This document shows, one piece after another, positions 34,204 through 45,712 of a stretch of 64,000 bases of DNA. Source of the DNA: Perognathus longimembris pacificus (taxonomy: Eukaryota > Chordata > Mammalia > Rodentia > Heteromyidae); NCBI RefSeq assembly GCF_023159225.1, contig NC_063174.1:39343691-39407690 (forward strand). Direction: 5' to 3'. The notes under the pieces are model-generated. The model was not told the origin of the DNA. It saw only the letters and a program-made list of their open reading frames with translations, and made no database searches. The translations under genes were made by a program, and so were the position numbers. How positions within the stretch are numbered: position 1 is the stretch's first letter; each line of letters starts with the position of its first letter.

Positions 34204-35828
34204 GTGGAACCACAAGGCTTTGATTCAGTGATACAGGAACTAGTTTCCATTTCATAATAAAGAAACTAAAACAAAACCTCAGAAAGATGAAGCAAGCAGC
34301 TCACGGACATGACAGGGTATGGTCATGTGACTCCAAATCAGTGCTCTTCAGTCAGAAGTGGGAACTCGCATGAGTTAGCTCTTGCTCCCTCCTTCTTTCT
34401 TCTTCCTCTCTTCCTATTTTCTTTTCTCCTTCTTTCTCTTTCTCCTTTCCTTCCCCTTCAGTTCCCTACTCCTGTTAGTCTATCTTGGGATAGATATGGA
34501 TAGCTCTCTTAACAAGTGGAGATGCAGTAACTAGTATAAGGATAAATGATAAACTTATGACTGTAATCTTATTTCAGACTTTTTTCCTGCAAGCTGAAAA
34601 AAATAGTGTGTGATGGTGACTGTTAGCATTAATTTTCCATGTGTAGATTTGAGGGCAAACCTCTTAAGCAGACATGACATCTGCAACCATCCTGGGCCGG
34701 GGTGAGAGCTCACCATAGCTCTACAGTTACTGCTGTGGTCGCTCAGTTAATAACTTCCGCAGTTCCCACAAGGAGCCAGGAGCCCAAACAGGGATAGGAA
34801 AGCTCAGAATTCAGGGTGATTGTTTTTGAAATGCTCACTGAATGTAAAACAGGAGTCACACAAGTGTACCTACTGTACATGTGCCAGGGGGAGGATGCCC
34901 AAGCTGCAGAGTCTTCAGAGAAGAAAGGTCTTCCACACAGAGGATGACACCCCAATAGGTTGGACTTACTTATGCAGAAGAGAACATAAGGGCAGAGGGA
35001 GATCAGTCAGCGTGTCTCTCATCCCTGTTCTGCTATAGGGCCAGAACTTTCCTCTTTGCTCTTGATGCAAATGACCATTCCTGGGTTTCCTTTGGAGGCC
35101 CCTGTTTTTATTTGTTGTGGCCTGGTGGTTTACTCTGGCAGAATACACTGCATGGATTTTTACAGCTTGCTTTATGTTTGGGCATCTTTCCACTGAAGCA
35201 GTATGTTTACAAATGCCAGCTCGCCTGTATTTTGAAAATAACTACTGAAAAGAGCAAATGTGCTGGGATGTGCCATGTGTTTGAGGAGACCAAGCAGTCA
35301 AATGCCAGTGTTGCCCCTTGCTGGCAGAGGTGTTGCTCAGAATCAGTCTTCATTGCTTCAGTTTTCTTTGGTTCACCAGGATGCTATAATCCAAAACCAG
35401 GCTTATTCTTGGCTGCCATGCTGTTATCATACAAATGAAGCTGTTTCAGGCAAGTGCCGCTATGCTTAATAGAACAATGCACTAATAAAAAGTTGTCATG
35501 GACACTGGCAAACCCCTTCAAAGAAACTTCCAGTACTGCAAATTTACTAAAAGAGTGTAGGCAACGTAGTCTAAGAGCTCTTGGGGCTAGCCAATAATAT
35601 CTGAGTGTGGTAAAATTTAGCTTCCCTATGCAAATCTTTCCAAATACAGAGACAGCATGTCTCTATTTTCCTCCTTTTTGAGAGAAAGGTGGGCTGATAC
35701 ACTGCTCTCTCCTGGTTTTTACTGATGGCCCTATGAGTTGCCCTTCTCTGAACTTTTATTACCTTCCTACCTCCCCAACCTCCACAATTTTCTATCTTTT
35801 ATTCTCTTCCTTACTTTGAAAAGCATAG
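34204..35828. other. Unique sequence with pyrimidine tract and CTCF-like motif
   Basis: A CTT-rich tract runs 34380-34462. No exon or repeat could be supported. The stretch 35,110-35,480 looks well organised with a 108-codon frame, but no family was recognised. Confidence 0.45.
35310..35324 (-). promoter_or_regulatory. CTCF-core-like motif (weak)
   Basis: The complement of gttgccccttgctgg reads CCAGCAAGGGGCAAC. It fits the CTCF core CCASYAGRKGGC at all but one position by eye. Such matches occur by chance, so this is only a candidate. Confidence 0.25.
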
Positions 35829-36020
35829 TCAGCTGGATGCTAGTAGCTCAGGCCTATAATCCTAGCTGCTCAGAGACTGACATCTGAGAATCTTGGTTCA
35901 AACCCAGCTGAGGCAAGAAAACCCCTGAGATTCTTATATCCAATGAACCACCAAAAAGCCAGAGCTGTGTCTCCAATGGTAGAACACTAGCTTTGAGTGA
36001 AAAGGCTATAGGACAGTATC

Positions 36021-36070
<50 letters not shown>
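35829..36070 (+). mobile_element. B1-ID composite SINE whose tail became (AC)n
   Basis: B1 part agctggatgctagtagctca... attcttatatccaatgaacc, ID part gccagagctgtgtctccaat... ggctataggacagtatcaag. A 46-bp AC repeat (36025-36070) replaces the A-rich tail. Confidence 0.88.
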
Positions 36071-36072
<2 letters not shown>

Positions 36073-37371
36073 ACTCACCTATAAAATATCATCATCAGGA
36101 ACCTGAAGAGCTCCTGATTTTTGTTCTGTTTGTGTGCTTCTTTCTCTGTGCATTTGTGTTTCCAGTGAATGCTGAATATAGACTGACAAATTCATATGGC
36201 AGAGAGAATAGGGGATCGTGCTGTTTCACATGCTTGTGAACTGCTGGATTCAGGAAGCTCATCCCTGGGGACGATGTCATTCCATGGCGACCCTAGTGAG
36301 CCACGTCACCACTGAAGTCCATCCGTGTCAGACAGCTGAAGTAGACTATCAATGGAAGAAGGTTTAAGAAATCTAAGCATGTGATTTGAGGGCATAGAAT
36401 AATTGGTAGGAGCGAGTCCATCTCACAATTAGGAAGTGTAAGGAAATGCACTTTTCTGTAGACCTATTGATTTTAGCAGGTACAATAAAGCTGGCAGAAA
36501 GAAATAACCAGCTTCCTGAATCTCACCATTCTATTTCCTTCCTTGTGGAGTGAACCCAATTTATTGTGAGGATTCTTTTTCTCTTGTTGTCTTTGAGGGC
36601 TTTTAACAGGCCTAATTTAATTCTCATTCATTCATTTGTTCATCTTGTCATTTTGTGGATGTTTTTGCCCATTTACTGTTTGAACACTGTGTTGGGTTCA
36701 ATAATTTAACTGATTTCCACTCTTTGCAGCCCAGTTGCATATTTCAAATGAGTAAGCCATTTTTAAATACTAAGTATTTTTAAAGGGAAGGTGCTTACTT
36801 ATGTCCTCGATTCCTAAATCTCCAGTCCTGCCCATTCTGCTTAAATCCAGATGGTGAGTGATAACTCCTCCTGAGCTAAGATTTGAGTCTGTGGACCTTT
36901 GGTCTTGGCTGCCACTCCTCAGAGAGCAAGTTCAGAAGCTAAGTGCAGGTACAAAGCATCCATCTGGGCAGAGTAAAAGGTGAAGCACAGTGCCTGCTCC
37001 GTGGCTTGACTTGGGTCCCCTTGAGTGAGGTACACAGGCCCCCTCTACCTGTGCTCCTACTGAGAAAGCAACCAGGCAACTTCTGCAGGGTCCCTTTCTG
37101 GAAAAGCAAGCGGAATTGAAAACAATCTTATCCTCATTAGGAAGACCAGATTGCACAAATGAAAATTGAAATGCTTTCCTGGATTATGTTCCGGGGGGGG
37201 GGGGGGGAGACAGTCTCTCAAAACAATTATATGTTTAACCTAGATTATTTTTAATTTATAAAAATAAAGCATGACCAAGGCACAAAACTAAAATAGTACA
37301 AAAGACAAAAGTAAAATCTTCTTCCTACTCCCTATATCTGAATCTCTTCCTCTTAAGAGTCGAGGGAATGA
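36071..37371. other. Unique sequence with a poly(G) run
   Basis: A 15-base G run is at 37193-37207. No gene or interspersed repeat recognised. Confidence 0.45.
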
Positions 37372-37560
37372 GGCACTGACTGGTGCCTGATGCCTGTAAT
37401 CTGAGCTACTCACCAGGCTAAAATCAGGAGGATCATGATTTGAAGCCAACTGGAGCACACAATAAGCCTGGCCAGAGGGGCGACTAAAGTGGTGAAGCAC
37501 CAGTCTACAAGTGTTAGGTCTTAAATTCAAACCTCATACCATTAAAAAGAAAAAGAGTTG
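37372..37560 (+). mobile_element. B1-ID composite SINE, diverged
   Basis: B1-like tgactggtgcctgatgcctg... gctaaaatcaggaggatcat, then ID-like gcgactaaagtggtgaagca... ttaaattcaaacctcatacc, with an AAAGA tail. Confidence 0.78.
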
Positions 37561-37564
37561 AGCA

Positions 37565-37660
37565 GTTGAGAGAGCCAGTCATGGAAGCATACTTGTAATA
37601 ATCCCAGCACTCAAGAGGCTGAGGTTAGCTGGGATTACTATCTTCAAAAAAAATTATGAC
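37565..37660 (+). mobile_element. B1 monomer
   Basis: gagagccagtcatggaagca... tcccagcactcaagaggctg, truncated after about 80 bp with a short A run (caaaaaaaatt). Confidence 0.7.
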
Positions 37661-37673
37661 AGTTAACTCATGT

Positions 37674-37925
37674 TTTTTTTGTTTGTTTGTTTTGTTTTTT
37701 AACCAGTTCTAGGGCTTGAACTCATGGCTTGAACTGTCCCTGAGCTTTTGTTCTCAAGGCTAGTGCTCTACCACTTTAGCCACACCTCCACTTCTGACTT
37801 TTTGGTTAATTGGAAATAAGAATCTCATAAACTTTCCTGCCCAAGCTGGCTTTGAACTGTGATCCTCAGGTCTCTGCCTCCCAAGTAGCTAGGATTACAG
37901 GCATGAGCCGCTGGTACCTAGCTGA
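37674..37925 (-). mobile_element. B1-ID composite SINE, reverse orientation
   Basis: T-rich leader (poly(A) on the minus strand), then ctagggcttgaactcatggc... ggctagtgctctaccacttt (ID complement) and gaaataagaatctcataaac... agtagctaggattacaggca (B1 complement). Confidence 0.9.
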
Positions 37926-37962
37926 GAGTTAACTTGTAAAAGGTTATTAGTATGTATTTTTT

Positions 37963-37979
37963 GCATGCACACAAATTTT
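37963..37979. repeat. Left copy of the 17-bp TSD enclosing the L1 and its transduced flank
   Basis: gcatgcacacaaatttt, identical to 40777-40793. On the plus strand the intact target is followed by AT, giving TTTT/AT, close to the L1 endonuclease preference TTTT/AA for a minus-oriented insert. Confidence 0.9.
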
Positions 37980-37984
37980 TTTTT

Positions 37985-39474
37985 CTAACAATTATTACTT
38001 ATTTTATGTCATTTTCCCCTAGGCACCATTATACACTACTTTGTATACACTGGTCCTACTCCAGCCCTAGAGGATGGTTTTTCAAGCCTTTGACTTAAAA
38101 TTTTTAGTTCTGTTGCTGCACAAAACATATCAAGTGTCCCTCCCATGAATCAAGTTGCTATAGGAACTAGCTATAAGAAAAATTATTTAGGAAGCCTTTT
38201 TTTTAGTGCTTGTAACCACAAAGACATTATCCCTATCATTAAAGATACCAATAGGGATCGATGCTATTGATAATCTATGTTCTCAGTATAAAGGAAAACT
38301 TGACATTTTTGTCAGGATTTTAATCCTGTTTAAAGCACAGTTCCTGCCATGAATCAGAAAAGATCAATTCTCTAGGAGAAAAATGTATTTTAATAATGAT
38401 TATGAAAAATGTATCTTCCCCTGATCAGATTCAAAAGCTCCAAGACACATGGTCATGTCTGTGGAGGGCAGTTGATGTCACAAAATATAATCCTGTTTTG
38501 GGATGTAGAATCTTCTGTCGTTTTGGGTTCCTTGAAAGCATACTGTGAAAAATACACTTAATGTTTGATCCCAAGGCAGGAGGGATGCATGGAAAAGAAG
38601 AATGAGCCAGGGAAAGGCAAAGGACAAATATAAAGCAGAGTGCTATTTGGGATATCAGTTGGTCATAACTTTCAGAGAGCATAGTTGACTTCCAACCTCA
38701 ATCCTTTAAATCACTGGTTTTTAGAGAATTTCATCATGGGAGAAGCAAGTAGAGAACTGCAGTTGACATTATCTTCCCTTCTTAGCTCCAATCACTTATC
38801 AGTACTTTCCTCACTGTTTATAATTCTTTCAAGTTATGGGACTATCTTGACAATCACTAAGGAAACAAAATCCTACACCCTTTTGTGTGGCCCTTCTTCT
38901 GGATCCAGAGATGGAATGATTCAGAACTTTCAAGACTGAAATAGACATGGAGCTGCTGGGTTTTTCTGCCCAATCCATTGTGGTTGGAGTTGTACCAGGG
39001 TGCGTAGCTCACCATTACCGAGCCTGAGACAGCCTGTGGGACTGGACGGTGGTAGGATGATGATGTTTGTGGTGGTGGCCACCAGTCTCTGGAGCAAGAG
39101 GCTATGAGCTCAGAGTAAACCCAGGAAAATCTGAGAAGATGCACATTGATTCTGACACAGACTCTATGACCTTCCAGCTGGAGATAGGAATGCTTTGTTC
39201 ATGACAATGAAAGCCACAAGCCAATGAATGAGTCTCCGTGAGTGCTTCCAACAGGGTAAAGTCAACTAGGGAAAAGTACTCAATGGAGACCAAAATCCCA
39301 TTTCCCTCTTGGCATTTCGACCTTGCTTTCCATGAATTCACGGAGTTTAGAAGCAGAACCAGAGAAGCAGCAGCCATCCTCCAGTTCAAACCTTTCCCTG
39401 TTCGCTAATTCCATATGGGACTTTTGCTCCTTTGCATATCCCTGGAATGCCAGTAGCTACTAGCTCAGAATTTC
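37985..39474 (-). mobile_element. Candidate 3'-transduced flank of the L1 at 39,475
   Basis: About 1,490 bp between the L1's own poly(A) (T14 at 39475-39488) and a second, terminal poly(A) (T9 at 37976-37984, overlapping the TSD). It lies inside the L1's TSD pair although it is not L1 sequence. This is the arrangement produced when an L1 transcript reads through its own polyadenylation site and the extended RNA is retrotransposed. Near-consensus signals (AATAAG, AATAAT) lie just before the terminal tail on the minus strand. No gene was recognised inside. Confidence 0.75.
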
Positions 39475-40776
39475 TTTTTTTTTTTTTTCTCAAATTTTTA
39501 TTATCAAACTGACGTACAGAGAGGTTACAGTGTCATACGTTGGGCATTGGATACATTTCTTGTACTGTTTGTTGCCTTGTCCCTCATGCCCCCCTCCCTC
39601 CCCCCTTTCCCTCCCCCCCCCCCAGTTGTTCAGTTCACTTACAGCAAACAGTTTTACAAGTATTGCTTTTGTAGTTATTTCTCTTTTTTTACCCTGTGTC
39701 TCTCGAATTTGGTATTCCCTTTGAATTTCCTACTTCCAATACCAGTAAACACGGTTTCCAATATACTCAGATAAGATTACAGAGATAGTGTAGGTACAAA
39801 CATAGGAAGGTGATACAAAACATCATCAATAATAGAAACTACACATACACATAGGACGTTGAAAGTAGTTATAACTGTGATATATCACTTGTTTCCATAT
39901 CATGGAGTTCATTTCACTTAGCATCATCTTATGTGTTTCTAAGGGTATAGCTATTGGGCCTTGTGATGCTCTGCTATGGCTTGCCTAAACCTGTACTAAT
40001 TATTCCCAATAAGGGAGGCCATAGAGTCCATGTTTCTTTGGGTCTGGCTCACTTCACTTAGTATAACTTTTTCCAAGTCCTTCCATTTCCTTACAAATGG
40101 AACAATGTCATTCTTTCTGATAGAGGCATAAAATTCCATTGTGTAAATGTACCACATTTTCCTGATCCATTCATCTATGGAGGGGCATCTGGGTTGGTTC
40201 CAGCTTCTCGCTATGACAAACTGTGCTGCGATGAACATTGTTGTGCTGGTGGCATTACTGTGATTTTGTTTGTGGTCTTTTGGATAGATACCCAATAGTG
40301 GGGCTGCTGGGTCATAGGGGAGTTCTATATTGAGCCTTCTGAGGAATCTCCATACTGCTTGCCAGAGTGGCTGAACCAGTTTACATTCCCACCAACAATG
40401 AAGTAGGGTTCCCTTTTGGCCACATCCCCTCCAACAATTGTTATTATTAGTTTTCTTAATATATGACATTCTTGCTGGGGTGAGATGGAATCTCAATGTT
40501 GTTTTGATTTGCATTTCCTTTATGGCCAGTGATGTAGAGCATTTTTTCATATGTCTATTGGCCATTCTCATTTCCTCATCAGAGAAGTTTCTTTGTAAGT
40601 CTTTAGCCCACTTGATGAGGGGGCTATTTGTTCTTTGCAGTTTTGTTTTGGAAGAAGGTAATTTTTTTAGTTCTGCATATATTTTAGAGATGAGGCCTTT
40701 GTCTGTTGAATGTCCGGTAAAGATTTTCTCCCAGTCTGTGGGCTTTCTGTTTATCTTGAGAGCTATGTCCTTTGCC
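39475..40776 (-). mobile_element. Young 5'-truncated L1 (ORF2 C-terminus plus 3' UTR)
   Basis: Includes the poly(A) (T14), a 3' UTR with a C-rich tract on the plus strand (39589-39623, a G-rich polypurine tract in the L1 sense) and the ORF2 C-terminal end. The 3' UTR is nearly identical over about 450 bp to the nested copy at 55,518. The 5' truncation point at 40776 touches the TSD. The intact frame and low divergence point to recent insertion. Confidence 0.93.
39996..40776 (-). CDS. L1 ORF2p C-terminal fragment (open, 5'-truncated)
   Basis: About 260 codons are open from the truncation point to a stop at 39996-39998. The product is the C-terminal part of the L1 ORF2 protein, downstream of the reverse transcriptase domain. 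Visible landmarks are [19 protein letters not shown] near the N-terminus, the cysteine-rich motif [18 protein letters not shown] (the CCHC-like zinc knuckle region), [16 protein letters not shown], and [25 protein letters not shown] near the end. No endonuclease or RT catalytic motifs are present, so it cannot retrotranspose. It has no promoter or start codon of its own and is a retroposition remnant, not a gene. The lack of frameshifts suggests youth. Confidence 0.92.
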
Positions 40777-40837
40777 GCATGCACACAAATTTTATGTGGC
40801 TTTAGTGGCTATACTTCTCCAGTTTAAAGAAGACCAT

Positions 40838-41290
40838 TTAAATAAGCTATTGCTGTGTAGCAAATGACCACAAATGTAGGAGCTTAAAACCACACATACT
40901 TGTTATCTCTGTGTGGTGAGAAGTCTTGACCATGGCTTACCCGAGTGTTCTACATCTGCCTCTCTCCTGAGATTACACTCAGGGTATGGTCCACAACTAG
41001 GTCCCAGCTGATAACTGGACTGGAGAAGGATCCATGTTCCAGCTCAATTGTGTGGCTGCAGGCAGGATTCAGTCCCCTTCAGTTGTCAGGGTGAACACTC
41101 AGGACCCAGATGGCCATGGGCTAGAGACTCAGTTGTGGCAAACAGGCCTCTCTACCATGGTACCTTGCTTCACCCACATCAGCAGAGGAGATTGTGCTGC
41201 TTGGGTGGACATTGCACTCATGTGTGATGTCATCATGAAGGGAGCCTGCCACCACCATTATCTAATCTGTTAGTTAAGAGCAAGTCATAG
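40838..41290 (-). mobile_element. MaLR (MLT1-like) LTR fragment, reverse orientation
   Basis: Diagnostic order: ctattgctgtgtagcaaatg, accacaaatgtaggagctta, aaccacacatacttgttatc, then tggactggagaaggatccat, tggctgcaggcaggattcag and tcagttgtggcaaacaggcc. Reverse-oriented MLT1-type LTRs read taacaaa.taccacaaa... agcttaaaaca... ttatct... ggaggatcc.cttcc... ggcaggattcagt. Subfamily not determined. Confidence 0.6.
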
Positions 41291-42306
41291 CACCCCCTAG
41301 ACCTAGGAGGAGGGTATTGCATGAAGATCACTGGAGATGCCACAGTGAGCGTCTCCTCACTATCTGAGCATTGAAATTGAATGTTAGTTAATATAGGTGT
41401 TACTTCTGCCTCACAGGACCCTGAAGAGGAAAGTTTCCTGTATGCCAGGCAATAGCTCTTGATCTTTGTACTTTGTTCTTCCTTATCCTATCCATGATTA
41501 TTGAAAAAACTCAGGGCATCTCAATGCTAAACTGCCATCCTTATTTCAGAAAACTAATTAACACCCAACATGAAAGAAAAGGCCATTTGTATACTGTGGA
41601 TAAACTAAAAGATTATCACTAGGAGAAGTGGGTCAGAAAGTGCAAAATATAATCACTAATAATATTAAGTAGCTAGGGGTGAGAGAATAATGAGCAATCG
41701 AAACAGCCTGCTGTGGATCAATGACTGGTCCCCTTTGAGCACCTGCCTCAAAGGACTCACTGTGCCTGTATTAACCCATCAGATGCTGCACCATGGGTGG
41801 CTGTAGGAGTCGAGAAGATCTCTGGGAAGTAATAAGTACCAACTATTAAAGGGCAGTTTTAATTACTTCTATGGTGCTAACACTACAAAGTGTCCGGGAG
41901 CAACCCCCTTTCCTAGTAACTAATAAGAACCAACCCTCTTGTGTTCTTTCTCAATTCATAATATTGGTAATACACAGAAAGAGAATGCGGCTATTAGGCC
42001 TTGCCAGTGTTCTAGCTCTAGTAAAAGAACTGGCAGCCCATGTGACCTGTACCTTTTTAGATAAAGATCCCTCAAAATCTTCCAGCCCATTTCATAGGGC
42101 TATGAAAGCAAGAAAACAAAGGAAAGGAAGGTATAATTGAACTGCAATGTGAATTTTATAAACCTTTCCTCAAGCTTCTGAGGAACTCCTCTGAAACTTC
42201 ACAGCATCTACCTGTTGTATCTACAATGACCACATGCACATACCTAGTGAAGAACAGGTTTCATCTGTTGTCTCTGTGTCCCACTCTTGTTTTGAATTGA
42301 AAGATG
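41291..42306. other. Unique sequence, nothing recognised
   Basis: No gene or repeat supported; an 89-codon frame (41871-42140, plus) is not recognised. Confidence 0.45.
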
Positions 42307-42548
42307 AAAGCAGCCAAGCTCTAGTGGCTCATGCCTGTAATCCTAGCTACTTAGTAGGCTGAGATCTAAGGATCAGTTTCAAATCAACCAGGCAGGAAAA
42401 TTCATGAGAGTCTTAACTCCAATTAACCACCAAAAAGCCAGAAGTGGAGCTATAACTCAAGTGGTAGAGCACTAGCATTGAAAACAAAAAAAAGCTCAGG
42501 AACAGCACCCAGGCTCTAAGTTCAAGCCCCAGGACTGACACAAACCAA
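42307..42548 (+). mobile_element. B1-ID composite SINE
   Basis: B1 gcagccaagctctagtggct... tagtaggctgagatctaagg, linker ttaactccaattaaccacca, ID ccagaagtggagctataact... ttcaagccccaggactgac. No TSD was checked with confidence. Confidence 0.9.
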
Positions 42549-43249
42549 CAATGAAAACACCTTCTTTTTCCCAAATGACTACAGATTTTGTTCCTAGTCA
42601 AAGGTGTTGCTGCTGCTGCAGGAGGGCTAGGAGGGGTTTTGTTTTTATTTCAAACCAGATTTTTAAACTAGCTCCTGTTTAAATTCTATGGTTGGATAAA
42701 TTTATAAACAGAGACCCAAACATCATGTGACTCAATATTTAAAAGCCAATAAAATAATAAGTATTCTATCCTCTAACTTTGACAACTGGGCCTTTGATCT
42801 AAGAGAGGAGGCCACATCCTAGGGCAAGAGGAGAGCATACATTTCACTCTCCTTTGCCCTCCTTTCACGCCCCTCTCCTGACTTCCCTGGGCCACATTCA
42901 TCAGCCCAGCCTGGAAGTCAAACACCACTTAGAGGCCCCTCAAACAACTACGCTCTGGTATGCCTTGGCCTCAGAGCATCGTGTAGTAGTTTACAGACAG
43001 ACATGTGGCTCAGAAAGCTTCTCTCAGGCCCTGGGCAGACAAGGAGACCCCAGGCTGTGCCCCTAGATCAGGAGGGGAACTACTGTGCAGATCAACAGCC
43101 ACACGTGTGACATTCCCACAGACTGTGAGGACTTCATGTGAAGATACCTTGTTAGTCATTCTACATGGATGATGTACTGAAATAATATTTAGGGTGCACT
43201 GAGTTCATAAATATGTATTATTAAATACATTTGACTTGCTTATTCTTTC
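42549..43249. other. Unique sequence, nothing recognised
   Basis: No gene or repeat recognised. Confidence 0.45.
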
Positions 43250-43578
43250 TGTTTTTGGTAGTAGTAGAGTTTTAGACTCAGGGTCTTGTACTTACTAAAC
43301 GAGTACTTTACCATTTCAGTTATCCCCGTTCCCCCCCCCCCCGGCCTTTTTTTTTGCTTTATTTATTTCTTAAATAGGATCTCACCTTTATGTCTGGCTG
43401 GCTGGGACTCCAATCCTCCTATTATGCTTTCCACTTAGCTGAGGTAACAGTGTCAGACTCCTACAGTGGGCTTTTATTGGTTGAGATGAGGTCTCATTAA
43501 CTTTTTCCCAGGTGGATCCCCAGCTACAATCTTCGAATCTCTACCTCCTGAGTAGCTGGGAATATAGGCATAAGCTGT
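43250..43578 (-). mobile_element. Old ID/B1 SINE pieces, reverse orientation
   Basis: First piece about 43255-43330 (ttttagactcagggtcttgt... tactttaccatttcagttat, ID complement), a C run at about 43327-43342, then diverged B1-like complements near 43378-43450 and 43475-43575 (gagatgaggtctcattaact... ctcctgagtagctgggaata). Confidence 0.7.
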
Positions 43579-43599
43579 CTGCGTTTGACTCTTTCATAC

Positions 43600-43838
43600 T
43601 TTTTTTTTTGTCAATTGTAGGGCTTGAACTCAGGACCTGGACACTGTCCCTGAGCTCTTTTTGCTTAAGGCTCTACCACTCTGAGCCACAGCACCACTTC
43701 TGGTTTTCTGATGGTTTGGGTTAATGGAGATAAGAGTCTTGCAGCCTTTCCTGCCCTGGCTGGCTTTGAACCGTGATTCTCAGATCTCAGCCATCTGAGT
43801 AGCTAGGATGACAGGTGTTAGCCACTGGCACCCAGCTT
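43600..43838 (-). mobile_element. B1-ID composite SINE, reverse orientation
   Basis: Poly(T), tagggcttgaactcaggacc (ID complement), ctctgagccacagcaccact, ttaatggagataagagtctt (linker), tcagatctcagccatctgag and agctaggatgacaggtgtta (B1 complement). Confidence 0.9.
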
Positions 43839-43912
43839 CTTTCATACTTTTTCTAACGTAGCTGCCAAAAACTTAAAACTTCTACCTGCACTTTGCAATT
43901 GGCACTCATAAC

Positions 43913-44082
43913 ATTTTGCTAGATAAAACTGGTCTGGAGGGGGATATATAGGTCTGCTAACAACCCCCCACCACCACCACCAACAATCACGTTTGAGATT
44001 TTGCTAGATAAAACTGGTCTGGAGGGGGATATATAGGTCTGCCAACAACCCCACACCACCACCACCAACAATCATGTTTGAG
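43913..44082. repeat. Exact-length 85-bp tandem duplication
   Basis: Copy 1 is 43913-43997, copy 2 is 43998-44082. Both run from attttgctagataaaactgg to catgtttgag (cacgtttgag in copy 1). They differ at about three positions and have no gap, indicating a fairly recent local duplication. Confidence 0.95.
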
Positions 44083-44552
44083 AGGAGGGAAAGCCAGAGC
44101 AGAGCACTCAAGAGCACAAGATTTAGGAAAGCCTTCCTTGCCATGGGATGCTTGTTTTACATGGGGATGGTCAAAATTCATTCAGTGTCTCTCCTCATGG
44201 CTACATGACTTCACAGCTCTCTCTTCTTTGCTTCCATGTGGTTTTACATAAAACAAGAAAATAAGTGGCTTCTTCCTCATGACCAACACCATCACCAGTT
44301 TTGAATCAATCTTTACCAGGCACAGAAAATAAAATTATTCTATATTAGTAACTATATTTTGAGAAGCAGTTACTCTTTCGAGAAGGCAGAATCTAAGCTC
44401 GAAGTAAATGTTCTCAGATCCTGAGTCTCCTCTCACGTCTCTCTTTAGTGTGGAGATCTAGTTTGTCTTTCTGTACTATTCTAGCAGCGTGGTTATGTAA
44501 AGATCAGGAATACTGTTGTTTTGGATCCAAACAATGATCAATTTGATCTCTC

Positions 44553-44602
<50 letters not shown>

Positions 44603-45279
44603 TAACCTAAACTCTGTTGAATTACAGTACAGATGTGTTCTAACAAGTGATTTACTCACTTAATTCCTGCCATACAAGTGGCCGAGAGTAGCTGTTAATA
44701 AAACTTTTTCTTGAAGTAACCTTGTGTGGCTGGTGCTATTATGATGTTATTTAGGGGAGGAGGAAACAGGCACAGAGAAGTTAAGCAGCCTGCCCCCCAT
44801 CTCCTCAGGTTCTCACCCAGGTAGGTCATCCAGCTCCTATGGGCTCTTCCCCACATCTACTGCATACCACAGTCATTCCCTAACATGGTACATTTTGTGA
44901 TTCTGGGTCTGGTTAAGTGTGGGAATATTGGAGCCGGGCAGAGATTCAAACTGCCCAGAGATTTGAAAATGGCTTTGTTGTGTGCAACCTCTAAAGAAAT
45001 CAATTTCCTTCCCGTCCCCATGGGCTGTGCCAGTTTGAAAAAAAAAAAAAAAAAGAACTGTGATGATGCACTTGAACTCATCTTAATTTCCATAAAAACT
45101 CTATGAGAAATGCTTTCATGACACGGTAGCCCTTAGAGCGAAAAAGCCCAAGTATTGGACAAATGTTTTCCTCACCACACCTTGCAGGCTGAGGGAAGTG
45201 TATTTACTTACCATTTGGGGGATTCTAAAATTAGGCTGTGGATTTCCAAGTTTATTTTTATACCACTAAGAACTAGTAT
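44083..45279. other. Unique sequence with (TG)22 and A17
   Basis: TG repeat at 44555-44598 and an A17 run at 45038-45054 without a recognisable retroposon in front of it. No gene supported. Confidence 0.5.
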
Positions 45280-45440
45280 ACACACACACACACACACACA
45301 CACACAGATACACTATATGTATATACATTACTTGAATATATACTATGTGTGTATATACTATGTGTGATATATTACGTGAGCTATGTATTGTATGTATCAT
45401 GTGTGTATTTGCATGTGGTATTCACATTTAATATGTGAGT
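45280..45440. repeat. (AC)n plus AT/GT-rich degenerate repeat
   Basis: AC repeat at about 45281-45305, then a degenerate alternation of tatata and actatgtgtg-like units to about 45440. Confidence 0.8.
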
Positions 45441-45712
45441 TGTGATTATATGTTATATTAGGCTATAAGGAGACTTTTATAGATATACAGACACTTAGTA
45501 GTCATGATGGTATTACCATCTGCTCCATTCTTTTCCACTACAAAGAAAACTGGTGTTGACCCATAATGCCAACCTCACTGCCTACTGATGGCAGACATTG
45601 TGGACACTGTGGTATTCAGCACAGCTGAATATAACTTGTGTGGTGTTCTGTTGATTATTTTCTAATATTTTACTAGTGATTATGAAATTTATTACACTTT
45701 AGAACTTGACTT
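45441..45712. other. Unique sequence, nothing recognised
   Basis: No feature recognised. Confidence 0.4.

Noticed and set aside
37985..39474. A processed pseudogene inside the TSD-bounded segment
   Set aside because: No reading frame or recognised gene sequence; a 3' transduction of intergenic flank explains the layout better.
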